The notes under the pieces: model-generated
Seen by the model: the letters and a program-made list of their open reading frames with translations, nothing else
Databases searched by the model: none
Told to the model about the DNA's origin: nothing
Program-made: the position numbers and the translations under genes
From: Streptomyces sp. ISL-1
GTDB lineage: Bacteria > Actinomycetota > Actinomycetes > Streptomycetales > Streptomycetaceae
Reading direction: 5' to 3'
DNA length: 36,721 nt
Assembly: GCF_018614585.1 (NCBI RefSeq)
Contig: NZ_JAGGOI010000015.1
Location: forward strand, 173,102-209,822
In this document: piece by piece, positions 22,833-31,504 of the stretch
Layout of the letters: the number at the start of each line of letters is the position of its first letter
How positions within the stretch are numbered: the stretch's first letter is position 1

Positions 22833-23984
22833 TTGAGAAAGAGCAGCATGACGGTCCAGGAGCTGCCCGGAGCCGCCGCCTACCGGCCCACGCCGCCCCC
22901 GGCGTGGAAGCCCCGGACCGATCCCGCACCACTGCTCCCGGATCCGGAGCCGTACCGCGTGCTCGGCACGGACGCCGCAGCCGGGGCCGACCCCGAGCTG
23001 CTGCTGCGGCTGTACGCGGCGCTGGTGCGCGGCCGCCGGTACAACGTGCAGGCCACAGCCCTGACCAAGCAGGGCAGGCTCGCCGTCTACCCGTCGAGCA
23101 CCGGGCAGGAGGCGTGCGAGGTGGCGGCGGCGCTGGCGCTGGAGGATCGGGACTGGCTCTTTCCCAGCTACCGCGACACCCTCGCGGCCGTGGTGCGCGG
23201 CCTCGACCCCGTGCAGGCCCTGACCCTGCTGCGCGGCGACTGGCACACCGGCTATGACCCACGCGAGCACCGCATAGCGCCGCTGTGCACCCCGCTCGCC
23301 ACCCAGCTGCCGCACGCCGTGGGCCTGGCGCACGCCGCCAGGCTCAAGGGGGACGACGTCGTCGCGCTCGCCATGGTCGGTGACGGTGGCACCAGTGAGG
23401 GCGACTTCCACGAGGCGCTGAACTTCGCCGCGGTCTGGCGGGCCCCGGTCGTCTTCCTCGTGCAGAACAACGGCTTCGCGATCTCGGTGCCGCTGGCCAA
23501 GCAGACCGCCGCGCCGTCGCTCGCCCACAAAGCCGTGGGGTACGGCATGCCGGGCCGGCTCGTCGACGGAAATGACGCGGCCGCGGTCCACGAGGTGCTC
23601 GGGGAGGCCCTCGCGCGAGCCAGGCGCGGTGGCGGTCCGACGCTGATCGAGGCCGTGACGTATCGCATCGACGCCCATACGAACGCTGACGACGCGACGC
23701 GCTACCGGGGCGAGGTCGAGGTCGAGGCCTGGCGTGCGCACGATCCGATCCGGCTGCTGGAGCGGGAGTTGACAGAGCGAGGACTGCTCGACGACGACGG
23801 CAAACGAGCGGCGGCAGACGCGGCCGAGACGATGGCCGCGGATCTGCGCGAGCGGATGAACGCCGACCCCGTGCTCGACCCGATGGACCTGTTCACGCAT
23901 GTCTACGCCGAGCAGACCAGCCAGTTGCGGGAGCAGGCGGCGCAGCTGCGGGCCGAGCTCGCCGCCGAGGGAGAAGCGCGATGA
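22833..23984 (+). CDS. bkdA: Branched-chain 2-oxoacid dehydrogenase E1 alpha subunit
   Basis: Thiamine-diphosphate subunit that decarboxylates 2-oxoacids from valine, leucine and isoleucine. About 383 residues. Seen: YPSSTGQEACEVAAALAL, WLFPSYRDTLAAVVRG, and the ThDP motif GDGGTSEGDFHEALNFAAVWRAPVVFLVQNN (about 183-213), then YRIDAHTNADDATRYR, the phosphorylation-loop region of E1 alpha. The frame opens at 22776. I take the TTG at 22833 because GAGGAGG lies eight bases upstream; ATG at 22848 (MTVQELPG) is the alternative and has only a weak site. Overlaps bkdB by 4 nt. Confidence 0.92.
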   Translation: MRKSSMTVQELPGAAAYRPTPPPAWKPRTDPAPLLPDPEPYRVLGTDAAAGADPELLLRLYAALVRGRRYNVQATALTKQGRLAVYPSSTGQEACEVAAALALEDRDWLFPSYRDTLAAVVRGLDPVQALTLLRGDWHTGYDPREHRIAPLCTPLATQLPHAVGLAHAARLKGDDVVALAMVGDGGTSEGDFHEALNFAAVWRAPVVFLVQNNGFAISVPLAKQTAAPSLAHKAVGYGMPGRLVDGNDAAAVHEVLGEALARARRGGGPTLIEAVTYRIDAHTNADDATRYRGEVEVEAWRAHDPIRLLERELTERGLLDDDGKRAAADAAETMAADLRERMNADPVLDPMDLFTHVYAEQTSQLREQAAQLRAELAAEGEAR

Positions 23985-24985
23985 CCACGGCTGCGGTGAA
24001 GCCCGCTTCGATGGCGCAGGCCCTGCAGCGGGCGATGCGGGACGCGATGGCCGAAGACCCGACCGTCCATGTGATGGGGGAGGATGTCGGCACGCTCGGT
24101 GGGGTCTTCCGGGTCACGGACGGGCTCGCCAAGGAGTTCGGCGAGGACCGCTGTACAGACACGCCGCTCGCCGAGGCGGGCATCCTCGGCACCGCCGTCG
24201 GCATGGCGATGTACGGGCTGCGGCCGGTCGTCGAGATGCAGTTCGACGCCTTCGCCTATCCGGCGTTCGAGCAGCTGATCAGCCATGTGGCGCGGATGCG
24301 GAACCGTACGCGGGGCGGGATGCCGATGCCGATCACGGTGCGCGTGCCGTACGGCGGCGGAATCGGCGGCGTCGAGCACCACAGCGACTCGTCAGAGGCG
24401 TACTACATGGCGACTCCGGGGCTCCATGTCGTCACGCCGTCCACGGTCGACGACGCTTACGGGCTGCTGCGGGCCGCGATCGCCTCCGACGACCCGGTGG
24501 TCTTCCTGGAGCCGAAAAGGCTGTACTGGTCGAAGGCGACGTGGTCGCCGGACGCGCCGTCTGCGGTCGAGCCGATAGGCCGGGCCGTGGTCAGGCGCCC
24601 GGGGCGCAGTGCCACGCTGATCACGTACGGGCCCAGCGTGCCGGTATGCATGGAGGCGGCGGAGGCCGCCGCCTCCGAGGGCTGGGACCTGGAAGTCGTC
24701 GATCTGCGCTCGCTGGTGCCCTTCGACGACGAGACGGTCTGCGCGTCCGTGCGGCGTACGGGACGGGCGGTTGTCGTCCATGAGGCGACGGGCTTCGGAG
24801 GGCCGGGCGGGGAGATAGCGGCGCGGGTGACGGAGCGCTGCTTCCACCATCTGGAGGCGCCGGTGCTGCGGGTGGCCGGGTTCGACATTCCCTATCCGCC
24901 GCCGATGCTGGAGCGGCACCATCTGCCGGGAGTCGACCGCGTGCTGGACGCGGTGGCACGGCTGCAATGGGAGGCGGGGAGCTGA
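23981..24985 (+). CDS. bkdB: Branched-chain 2-oxoacid dehydrogenase E1 beta subunit
   Basis: Partner of E1 alpha, 334 residues. AMRDAMAEDPTVHVMGEDVGTLGGVFRVTDGLAKEFGEDRC is the conserved opening with the ThDP-contacting Glu; TPLAEAGILGTAVGMAMYGLRPVVEMQFDAFAYPAFEQLISHVARMRNRT and PYGGGIGGVEHHSDSSEAYYMATPGLHVVTPS follow, then the C-terminal transketolase domain (VVDLRSLVPFDDETV). ATG start overlaps the bkdA stop (ATGA); its stop overlaps the bkdC start (TGATG). Confidence 0.94.
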   Translation: MTTAAVKPASMAQALQRAMRDAMAEDPTVHVMGEDVGTLGGVFRVTDGLAKEFGEDRCTDTPLAEAGILGTAVGMAMYGLRPVVEMQFDAFAYPAFEQLISHVARMRNRTRGGMPMPITVRVPYGGGIGGVEHHSDSSEAYYMATPGLHVVTPSTVDDAYGLLRAAIASDDPVVFLEPKRLYWSKATWSPDAPSAVEPIGRAVVRRPGRSATLITYGPSVPVCMEAAEAAASEGWDLEVVDLRSLVPFDDETVCASVRRTGRAVVVHEATGFGGPGGEIAARVTERCFHHLEAPVLRVAGFDIPYPPPMLERHHLPGVDRVLDAVARLQWEAGS

Positions 24986-26394
24986 TGGCTCAGGTGCTCG
25001 AATTCAAGCTCCCGGACCTCGGGGAGGGGCTGACCGAGGCCGAGATCGTGCGGTGGCTGGTGTCGGTGGGCGATGTCGTCGCGATCGATCAGCCGGTCGT
25101 CGAGGTCGAGACGGCCAAGGCGATGGTGGAGGTGCCGTGCCCGTACGGGGGCGTGGTGACCGCGCGCTTCGGCGAGGAGGGCGCGGAACTACCGGTCGGG
25201 GCACCACTGTTGACGGTTGCGGTGGGGGAGGTTGAGTCGGCCGTTTCCGACGGTGCCGGTATCGGCTCCTCGGGTGCCGGGGGCTCTGCGGGGTCCTCGA
25301 ACGAGTCGTCCGGCAACGTTCTCGTCGGCTATGGGACTGGGGCGCCCGCTGCCCGCCGCCGCCGGATCCGGCCTGCCGCGGTCCCGGCACCGGGGCCGAC
25401 TGCGGTGCCACCGGCAGTCCCCGCTGCGGCGCCGGCTGAGGCTGGGACCCCGGCTGCGGAGCCCGAGCGGCGGGCGGTGCGCGCGGCGGAGGTCGAGGAC
25501 CTGGTGCAGGGCGGGCCCGTGCCGGTCATATCGCCGCTGGTCCGCCGGCTCGCCCGTGAACACGGTCTCGATCTGCGCAAGTTGACGGGGTCCGGGCCTG
25601 ACGGCCTGATCCTGCGTGCCGACGTCGAGTCCGCGATGCGGGCCACCGAGGCACCTGCCGAGCTCGAGCACGTCGTCGCCGCAGCCCCGGCCTCCACCGC
25701 GTCGCGCGGTGAGCGGATACCGCTGCGCGGCGTACGCGGAGCTGTGGCCGACAAGCTGTCCCGTAGTCGGCGCGAGATACCGGACGCCACCTGCTGGGTC
25801 GACGCGGACGCGACCGAGCTGATGGCGGCGCGGGCCTCGATGAACGCCGCGGGCGGCCCGAAGGTCTCACTCCTGGCATTGCTCGCCCGGATCTGCACGG
25901 CCGCCCTCGCCCGCCACCCGGAGCTCAACTCCACGGTGGACATGGACGCCAGAGAGATCGTGCGCCTGCCCGAGGTGCATATCGGGTTCGCGGCACAGAC
26001 CGAGCGCGGTCTGGTCGTTCCCGTCGTAAGGGATGCGCGCAGCCGCTCGGCCGAGTCGCTGAGCGCGGAGATCGGACGGCTGACGGAGGCGGCCAGGCAG
26101 GGGAAGCTGACTCCGGCGGATCTGACGGGCGGGACGTTCACTCTGAACAACTACGGAGTATTCGGCGTCGACGGCTCCACGCCGATCATCAACCACCCGG
26201 AGGCGGCGATGCTCGGGGTCGGCCGGATCGTGCCGAAGCCGTGGGTGTACCAGGGCGAACTGGCTGTGCGCCAGGTCGTTCAGCTCTCGCTCACCTTCGA
26301 CCACCGGGTGTGCGACGGCGGCACGGCGGGCGGATTCCTGCGCTACGTCGCCGACTGCGTGGAGCATCCTGCGGTGCTGCTGCGCAGCCTGTAG
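24985..26394 (+). CDS. bkdC: Dihydrolipoamide acyltransferase E2 of the branched-chain 2-oxoacid dehydrogenase
   Basis: Core of the complex, moving the acyl group from E1 to CoA. It has 469 residues. One lipoyl domain (1-80) carries Lys45 in VETAKAMVEV; a Gly/Ser then Ala/Pro linker follows (85-165); the peripheral subunit-binding domain is at about 175-212 (VISPLVRRLAREHGLDLRKLTGSGPDGLILRADV); the catalytic domain ends with the active-site His440 in HRVCDGG. ATG at 24985 has GGGGAG upstream; an earlier in-frame ATG at 24967 lies inside bkdB. No E3 gene follows, so dihydrolipoamide dehydrogenase must come from elsewhere. Confidence 0.94.
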   Translation: MAQVLEFKLPDLGEGLTEAEIVRWLVSVGDVVAIDQPVVEVETAKAMVEVPCPYGGVVTARFGEEGAELPVGAPLLTVAVGEVESAVSDGAGIGSSGAGGSAGSSNESSGNVLVGYGTGAPAARRRRIRPAAVPAPGPTAVPPAVPAAAPAEAGTPAAEPERRAVRAAEVEDLVQGGPVPVISPLVRRLAREHGLDLRKLTGSGPDGLILRADVESAMRATEAPAELEHVVAAAPASTASRGERIPLRGVRGAVADKLSRSRREIPDATCWVDADATELMAARASMNAAGGPKVSLLALLARICTAALARHPELNSTVDMDAREIVRLPEVHIGFAAQTERGLVVPVVRDARSRSAESLSAEIGRLTEAARQGKLTPADLTGGTFTLNNYGVFGVDGSTPIINHPEAAMLGVGRIVPKPWVYQGELAVRQVVQLSLTFDHRVCDGGTAGGFLRYVADCVEHPAVLLRSL

Positions 26395-26466
26395 GGACAA
26401 AGCGGAGAAGCAAGAGAGATCCACTCGGGGCTCCCCGCCCAGGCGATCGCGGCCCATACTTCAGGC

Positions 26467-27372
26467 ATGACCGCGTATGACGCCATTGTGCTCGCCGGAG
26501 GTGCCGCCAAGCGGCTGGGCGGGGTTGACAAGCCTTCGGTGAGCGTGGGCGGGCGGGCCCTGCTCGACCGGGTTCTCGGGGTGTGCCGAGACGCGGGGCG
26601 CACCGTTGTCGTCGGTGGGCGCCGGGCCACCGCGCGCCCCGTGGTCTGGGCGCGCGAGGAGCCCCCGGGCGGCGGGCCGCTGGCCGCGCTGGGGGCGGGG
26701 GTGCGGCAGGTCGAGGCGCAGGCCGTTCTCGTGCTCTCGGCCGATTTGCCGTTCCTGGGGGAGCGGACGGTGCGGCAGCTGATCGGCACGCTCGGCACCA
26801 GCGGGCGTGAGGCGGCGCTGCTCACCGATGCGGGCGGCCGCGACCAGCCGCTCGTGGCCGCCTACCGCACCGAACCGCTGCGACGCGAACTCGCCCTCCT
26901 CGCCACCGAGTACGGGAGTCTGACAGGACTGCCGTTGCGTCTGCTGACGCAGGGATTGGACCTCGCCCGGATCGACGCGGAGCCGCTCGCCTCCTTCGAC
27001 TGCGACACCTGGGCGGACGTCTCAGCGGCCCGGGCCCGTATACGGGAGCATGGGAACGTGCTGGACGAATGGATCACCGCAGTCAAGGACGAACTCGGGA
27101 TCGATCTCGACGTCGACACAGGCGTCCTGCTCGACCTCGCCCGGGATGCCGCGCACGGCGTCGCCCGCCCTGCCGCGCCGCTCACCACGTTTCTGGTGGG
27201 GTACGCGGCGGCCCAGGCAGGCAATGGCGGCCCGGAGGCGGTCGCGGAGGCCGCCCGAAAGGCGGTCGCGCTCGCCGCGCGCTGGGCGGAGGAGGCCGAA
27301 GCGGCGAACCCGGAACCGGGCCCCGCCAAGCCTTCCAAGCCCGTCGATCAGGACCAGGCCGACGCCGGATGA
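26467..27372 (+). CDS. MobA-like molybdenum cofactor nucleotidyltransferase fused to DUF6457
   Basis: A 301-residue two-part protein. Residues 1-195 are an NTP-transferase domain: AIVLAGGAAKRLGGVDKPSVSVGG is the nucleotide-binding loop of MobA, and VLVLSADLPFL holds the metal-binding Asp. Residues 198-250 (LDEWITAVKDELGIDLDVDTGVLLDLARDAAHGVARPAAPLTTFLVGYAAA) are a DUF6457 domain, usually a stand-alone small protein next to mob genes, followed by an Ala/Glu/Pro-rich tail. Overlap with moeA (ATGA) supports a role in molybdopterin guanine dinucleotide formation. Confidence 0.87.
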   Translation: MTAYDAIVLAGGAAKRLGGVDKPSVSVGGRALLDRVLGVCRDAGRTVVVGGRRATARPVVWAREEPPGGGPLAALGAGVRQVEAQAVLVLSADLPFLGERTVRQLIGTLGTSGREAALLTDAGGRDQPLVAAYRTEPLRRELALLATEYGSLTGLPLRLLTQGLDLARIDAEPLASFDCDTWADVSAARARIREHGNVLDEWITAVKDELGIDLDVDTGVLLDLARDAAHGVARPAAPLTTFLVGYAAAQAGNGGPEAVAEAARKAVALAARWAEEAEAANPEPGPAKPSKPVDQDQADAG

Positions 27373-28778
27373 ACGGTCGGCACCACGACTTCGACGCCGC
27401 GGACGGATCAGACGTGACCGGTACCCCTCCAAGCCGGAGCGACAAAGCCGAGTCGGACGGCGTCGAAGAGGCCCTCGCGCTGGTCGGCCGCAAGACAAGC
27501 CAAGGGGGCGCCCCAGCAGCGGCCGCCGGTCCCTCGACAGCTCGGCACCGGGCGACCCCTTGGCCCGACGCCCGCGCGCTCGCCGAACGCATCGGGCGCG
27601 CCGCGCCGCCCCGTACTCAGCGTGTGCCTCTTGATCAGGCCCTCGGACAGGTGCTCGCCGAGCCGCTCGCCGCGCTCTGTGATCTGCCCTCCTTCGACAC
27701 CTCCGCCATGGATGGCTGGATCGTCGCGGGTCCCGGGCCATGGACGGTTCAGGTGGGCGGTTCGATTCTCGCCGGGCACGGTGAAGCCTCGCCGCTGCCC
27801 GACGGGGCTGCGGTACGGATCGCCACCGGCGCCCGTATCCCGCCCGAGGCCACTGCGGTGATCCGCAGCGAGCATGCCCGTACCGACGCGGACAAGGGCC
27901 AGCTGTACGCCGAGCGCGAGGTGGTCCCCGGTCAGGACATCCGTCCGCGAGGCCAGGAGTGCCGCTCCGGGGACCAACTCCTGCCCGCCGCCTCCCTGGT
28001 GACCCCCGCAGTACTCGGTCTCGCCGCGGCCGCCGGATACGACGAACTGCTCACCGTTGTCCGGCCGCGCGTGGAAGTCCTGGTCCTCGGCGATGAGCTG
28101 CTCACTGCCGGACTCCCCCACGACGGTCTCATTCGCGACGCCCTCGGGCCGATGGTCGGTCCCTGGCTGCACGCCCTCGGCGTCCATGTCGTCGCCACAC
28201 GCCGTCTCGGCGACGACGCCGAAGCCCTCTACCGTGCCGTCACCACGTCCGATGCGGATCTCATCCTCACCACCGGCGGTACGGCCGCGGGCCCGGTGGA
28301 CCATGTACACCCGGTCCTGCGGAAGGCGGGCGCCGAGCTGCTGGTTGACAGCGTCGCCGTACGGCCCGGCCATCCGATGCTGCTGGCCCGGCTTGCCGCG
28401 GACGGCGATCTCCCGGCCAGGCATCTGGTAGGTCTGCCAGGCAATCCCCTGGCCGCGGTCTCCGGGCTCCTCACCCTTGCCGAACCGCTGCTGCGCGGAC
28501 TCGCGGGACGCCCGGCGCCACTCCCGTATCGCGCCCCCGTGCATGATGAGGTGCACGGGCATCCGTACGACACCCGCCTTGTGCCGTTTGTGCACCGCGC
28601 CGACCATCTTGTGCCGCTGCACTACAACGGGCCGGCCATGCTGCGCGGTATCGCCGCTGCCGATGGACTTGCCGTCGTGCCGCCGGGCGGCGCGCAGGCC
28701 GGTGACGAGCTGGAGGTCCTCGATCTGCCGTGGACGTCCTGGACACCCTCGCTTGTCGAGGGAGGACGTTTCACGTGA
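27369..28778 (+). CDS. moeA: Molybdopterin molybdenumtransferase MoeA
   Basis: Inserts molybdate into adenylated molybdopterin. It has 469 residues. The first ~75 residues are a variable tail. Then LAALCDLPSFDTSAMDGWIV (MoeA N-terminal domain), RIATGARIPPEATAVIRSEH, and RPRGQECRSGDQLL; the MoCF-biosynthesis domain follows with VLVLGDELLTAG, LILTTGGTAAGPVDHV (usual form TGGxSxG) and the domain-IV part with HLVGLPGNPLAAVSGLL. ATG overlaps the mobA-like stop. Its last bases, including the stop, form a parS site and also the start of the channel gene. Confidence 0.92.
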   Translation: MNGRHHDFDAADGSDVTGTPPSRSDKAESDGVEEALALVGRKTSQGGAPAAAAGPSTARHRATPWPDARALAERIGRAAPPRTQRVPLDQALGQVLAEPLAALCDLPSFDTSAMDGWIVAGPGPWTVQVGGSILAGHGEASPLPDGAAVRIATGARIPPEATAVIRSEHARTDADKGQLYAEREVVPGQDIRPRGQECRSGDQLLPAASLVTPAVLGLAAAAGYDELLTVVRPRVEVLVLGDELLTAGLPHDGLIRDALGPMVGPWLHALGVHVVATRRLGDDAEALYRAVTTSDADLILTTGGTAAGPVDHVHPVLRKAGAELLVDSVAVRPGHPMLLARLAADGDLPARHLVGLPGNPLAAVSGLLTLAEPLLRGLAGRPAPLPYRAPVHDEVHGHPYDTRLVPFVHRADHLVPLHYNGPAMLRGIAAADGLAVVPPGGAQAGDELEVLDLPWTSWTPSLVEGGRFT

Positions 28779-28781
28779 AAC
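28768..28781. other. parS: parS site (ParB-binding palindrome), perfect, inside a gene junction
   Basis: GTTTCACGTGAAAC, identical to the site at 6014-6027. Its central GTGA is at once the moeA stop (28776-28778) and the channel GTG start (28775-28777), so it lies in coding DNA on both sides. Confidence 0.85.
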
Positions 28782-29854
28782 TTCCCGGCCATGACGCCAT
28801 GGCCAGGCAAGCCGACGAGCAGCTGGTCACCAGCCGGGTGAAACTCCCCCGCCGTGCCGTGCAGCGCCCGCTGCGCCAGGTTGGAAAACGCCTGCTGATG
28901 GCTCTGGCGGTACTGGCGCTGACGGTGCTTATCGTCTGGGTGGACCGAGCCGGCTACCACGACAACGCTGACGGCTCCGTCAGCTTCCTCGACTCCGTCT
29001 ACTACGCGACGGTCACCCTCTCCACCACGGGATACGGCGACGTGGTCCCGCACAGCGACGGGGCCCGCCTCACCAACGTGCTGCTGGTGACGCCGCTGCG
29101 CGTGCTCTTTCTGATCATCCTGGTCGGCACCACTCTCGAGGTCCTCACGGAGAGGACGCGGGACGAATGGCGGCTGAACCGCTGGAGGCTTCGCTTGCGT
29201 GATCACACCGTCATCGTCGGCTTCGGCACCAAGGGCCGGTCCGCGATCGAGACGCTGACAGCCACGGGCCTGAAGAAGGAGCAGATCGTTGTTGTCGACC
29301 CCGGCAGCAAGGTGATCGAGGCCGCGAACGCCGCGGGCTTTGTGGGAGTGGTCGGCGATGCGACCCGTAGCGATGTGCTGATCCGCGCCGAGGTGCAAAG
29401 AGCGCGCCAGATTGTCATCGCCACGCAGCGCGACGACACGGCGGTGCTGGTCACGCTGACCGCGCGGCAGCTCAACCGCGGGGCGAAGATCGTCGCCGCG
29501 GTGCGCGAGGAGGAGAACGCGCCCCTGCTGCGCCAGTCCGGCGCCGACGCGGTGATCACCAGCGCCAGTGCTGCGGGGCGGCTGCTGGGTCTGTCCGTGC
29601 TCAGCCCCAGCGCGGGCGCGGTGATGGAGGACCTGATCCAGCAGGGCAGCGGGCTCGACCTGATCGAGCGGCCGGTGATAAAGGCGGAGGTGGGGCTTGA
29701 TGTGCGGGAGGCGGACGACCTGGTGGTGAGCGTGCTGCGGGGACACCGGCTGATCGGATACGACGATCCTGCCGCCAGCCCATTGCAGTTGACGGACCGC
29801 CTCATCACCATCGTGCGCGCCGGGAAAGGCGCATCCCTCAACTACCCTGAATAG
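28775..29854 (+). CDS. Two-helix potassium channel with TrkA-N/RCK domain
   Basis: A 359-residue membrane channel subunit, expected to form tetramers. Membrane helix 1 is at about 39-56, the pore loop has the potassium selectivity filter TTGYGD (84-89), and helix 2 is near 98-118. The cytosolic RCK domain follows: HTVIVGFGTKGRSAIETL (nucleotide-binding Rossmann loop), VVGDATRSDVLIRAEVQRARQIVIATQ, and a C-terminal TrkA-C-like end. The GTG at 28775 has GGAGG about nine bases upstream and overlaps the moeA stop; the longer frame from 28730 lies in moeA. The conductance ligand is unknown. Confidence 0.9.
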   Translation: MKLPGHDAMARQADEQLVTSRVKLPRRAVQRPLRQVGKRLLMALAVLALTVLIVWVDRAGYHDNADGSVSFLDSVYYATVTLSTTGYGDVVPHSDGARLTNVLLVTPLRVLFLIILVGTTLEVLTERTRDEWRLNRWRLRLRDHTVIVGFGTKGRSAIETLTATGLKKEQIVVVDPGSKVIEAANAAGFVGVVGDATRSDVLIRAEVQRARQIVIATQRDDTAVLVTLTARQLNRGAKIVAAVREEENAPLLRQSGADAVITSASAAGRLLGLSVLSPSAGAVMEDLIQQGSGLDLIERPVIKAEVGLDVREADDLVVSVLRGHRLIGYDDPAASPLQLTDRLITIVRAGKGASLNYPE

Positions 29855-29880
29855 GGCCGCTCCGGAGTAGCCTCGCGGCC

Positions 29881-30885
29881 ATGTATGCGATCACGATTCC
29901 TGAACCTGGCGGCCCCGAGGCGCTTGTGTGGGCCGAGGCGCCCGATCCCGTACCCGGCGAAGGCGAAGTCCTCGTCGAGGTTGTGGCCAGTGCCGTCAAC
30001 CGTGCCGATCTGCTGCAGCGGCAGGGTTTCTACGACCCGCCGCCCGGGGCGTCGCCCTACCCAGGCCTTGAATGCTCTGGGCGCATCATCGACGTGGGGC
30101 CGGGTGTCTCCGGGTGGGCCGTGGGCGACGAGGTGTGTGCGCTGCTGGCCGGCGGCGGTTACGCGGAGAAGGTCGCCGTGCCGGCCGGGCAGCTGCTGCC
30201 GGTGCCGGAGGGGCTGGATCTGGTCACGGCGGCGGCGCTGCCGGAGGTGACCGCGACGGTGTGGTCGAACGTTTTCATGATCGCGCACCTTCGGCCGGGT
30301 GAAACGTTGCTGGTGCACGGGGGTGCGAGCGGGATCGGCACGATGGCGATCCAGCTCGCCAAGGCGGTGGGTGCGCAAGTGGCCGTGACGGCGGGCGGGC
30401 CAGAGAAACTGGCGCGGTGCGCGGAGCTGGGCGCGGACCTCCTGATCGACTACCGCGAGCAGGACTTCGTGGAGGAACTGCGGAAGGCGACGGAGGGGGC
30501 AGGGGCGGACGTCATCCTCGACATCGTCGGCGCGAAGTATCTGGACCGGAATGTGCGGGCCCTGGCGGTCAACGGCCGACTGGCCGTGATCGGGCTGCAG
30601 GGTGGCGTCAAGGGTGAGTTGAACCTGGCGACGCTGCTGGGGAAGCGGGGGGCGGTGACGGCGACCTCGCTGCGGGGGCGGCCGCTGGGCGAGAAGGCGG
30701 CGATCGTGGCGGCGGTGCGGGAGCATGTGTGGCCGCTGATCGAGGGGGGCCGGGTGCGTCCGGTCGTGGACCGGAAGCTGGCGATGGCGGATGCGGCGCA
30801 GGCGCATCGGGTGCTGGAGGCGGGCGAGAACGTTGGCAAGGTGCTGCTGGTGGCGCCGGCGGGGGCTGACAGCGCCGTCGGCTGA
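29881..30885 (+). CDS. NAD(P)H:quinone oxidoreductase, zinc-independent MDR family (TP53I3/PIG3-like)
   Basis: A 334-residue soluble enzyme. The catalytic GroES-like domain shows AVNRADLLQRQGFYDPPPGASPYPGLECSG with no zinc-ligating Cys/His set. The Rossmann domain has LLVHGGASGIGTMAIQLAKAVGAQVAVTAGG, whose AS/GIGT pattern favours NADPH, and ends VVDRKLAMADAAQAHRVLEAGENVGKVLLV. It fits the quinone oxidoreductase subgroup that reduces quinones or acts on small enones. Starts with ATG 27 bases after the channel stop and may be read through from it. Confidence 0.9.
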   Translation: MYAITIPEPGGPEALVWAEAPDPVPGEGEVLVEVVASAVNRADLLQRQGFYDPPPGASPYPGLECSGRIIDVGPGVSGWAVGDEVCALLAGGGYAEKVAVPAGQLLPVPEGLDLVTAAALPEVTATVWSNVFMIAHLRPGETLLVHGGASGIGTMAIQLAKAVGAQVAVTAGGPEKLARCAELGADLLIDYREQDFVEELRKATEGAGADVILDIVGAKYLDRNVRALAVNGRLAVIGLQGGVKGELNLATLLGKRGAVTATSLRGRPLGEKAAIVAAVREHVWPLIEGGRVRPVVDRKLAMADAAQAHRVLEAGENVGKVLLVAPAGADSAVG

Positions 30886-31257
30886 CGCGCCGAGCGCGCT
30901 GCGTGGCGAGGGTCCGGGTGCGGGGCTGGGTGGTCCCACCCGCCCGCCCTTGAGCGTGGGGGGTTACTGCGTACCCACACCCCGGGCGGCCGTGTCGGCT
31001 TCGCCGCGCGGCGGGCCCGGTGTGGAAGGCGGGGGCGTCCCTCCCGGCACTACCTCCCGCCGTGTCGGCTTCGCCTCACGGCGGGCCCCGGTGTGGGCGG
31101 CGGGGTCGTTCACGCCCGGCACCCGCGGTGCCGGGCCCGGCTTCCCGGCACGGCGGGTCCCCGCTTTGGGGAGTGGTGGGGTACTGCGTAGCCCCACGCC
31201 CCGGCTGCCGTAGCCCGCTCACCGCGCGGGGGCCCGGCCCCCGGCCGGTCCGGGGCC

Positions 31258-31291
31258 TGCCCACTCCCGCCCGCACGGGCGGGAGTGGGCA
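31258..31291. terminator. Long perfect hairpin in the 30.9-31.5 kb gap
   Basis: TGCCCACTCCCGCCCG (31258-31273) is followed after two bases by its exact complement (31276-31291). The innermost pairs must open, leaving a very stable stem. Could end transcripts from the quinone reductase (plus) or Bpa (minus). Confidence 0.5.
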
Positions 31292-31478
31292 CAAGCTCCG
31301 TCCTGTCCACCCCCGCTGGTACGCGGCCTCGGGCCCCCGGGCCGTCCTGTCGGCCCGCGCCGCAGAACCGGCCTTCCCAGCCGGTGCACCGTCAGCATCG
31401 CCGTGGAACTGGCCCGGCGCCGGGGGACGCAGTACCCCCGGCGCCGGCTGTCAGCCCCGCCGCGTAACTGGCCCGACA

Positions 31479-31497
31479 GGGGGCACGCAAAACCCCC
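31479..31497 (-). terminator. Hairpin directly after bpa
   Basis: GGGGG and CCCCC around CACGCAAAA, 8-26 bases past the bpa stop on the minus strand. On that strand the loop reads TTTTGCGTG. It is the most likely bpa terminator and the last member of the hairpin family. Confidence 0.5.
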
Positions 31498-31504
31498 GCG
31501 CCCC

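Larger units (their letters stand above)
30886..31504. repeat. 619-base non-coding stretch with a family of hairpins sharing an ACGCAGTA loop
   Basis: No gene is credible here. Repeats seen: GGGT-TACTGCGT-ACCC (30961-30976); GTGGGG-TACTGCGTAG-CCCCAC (31176-31197); a 13-bp stem with loop ACGCAGTA (31414-31447); and GGGGG-CACGCAAAA-CCCCC (31479-31497). TACTGCGT is the complement of ACGCAGTA, so the same loop occurs in both orientations. The last two units also share AACTGGCCCG about 10 bases upstream. A second direct repeat, CGTGTCGGCTTCGCC followed by (A/C)GGCGGGCCC, occurs near 30991 and 31064. Confidence 0.65.
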
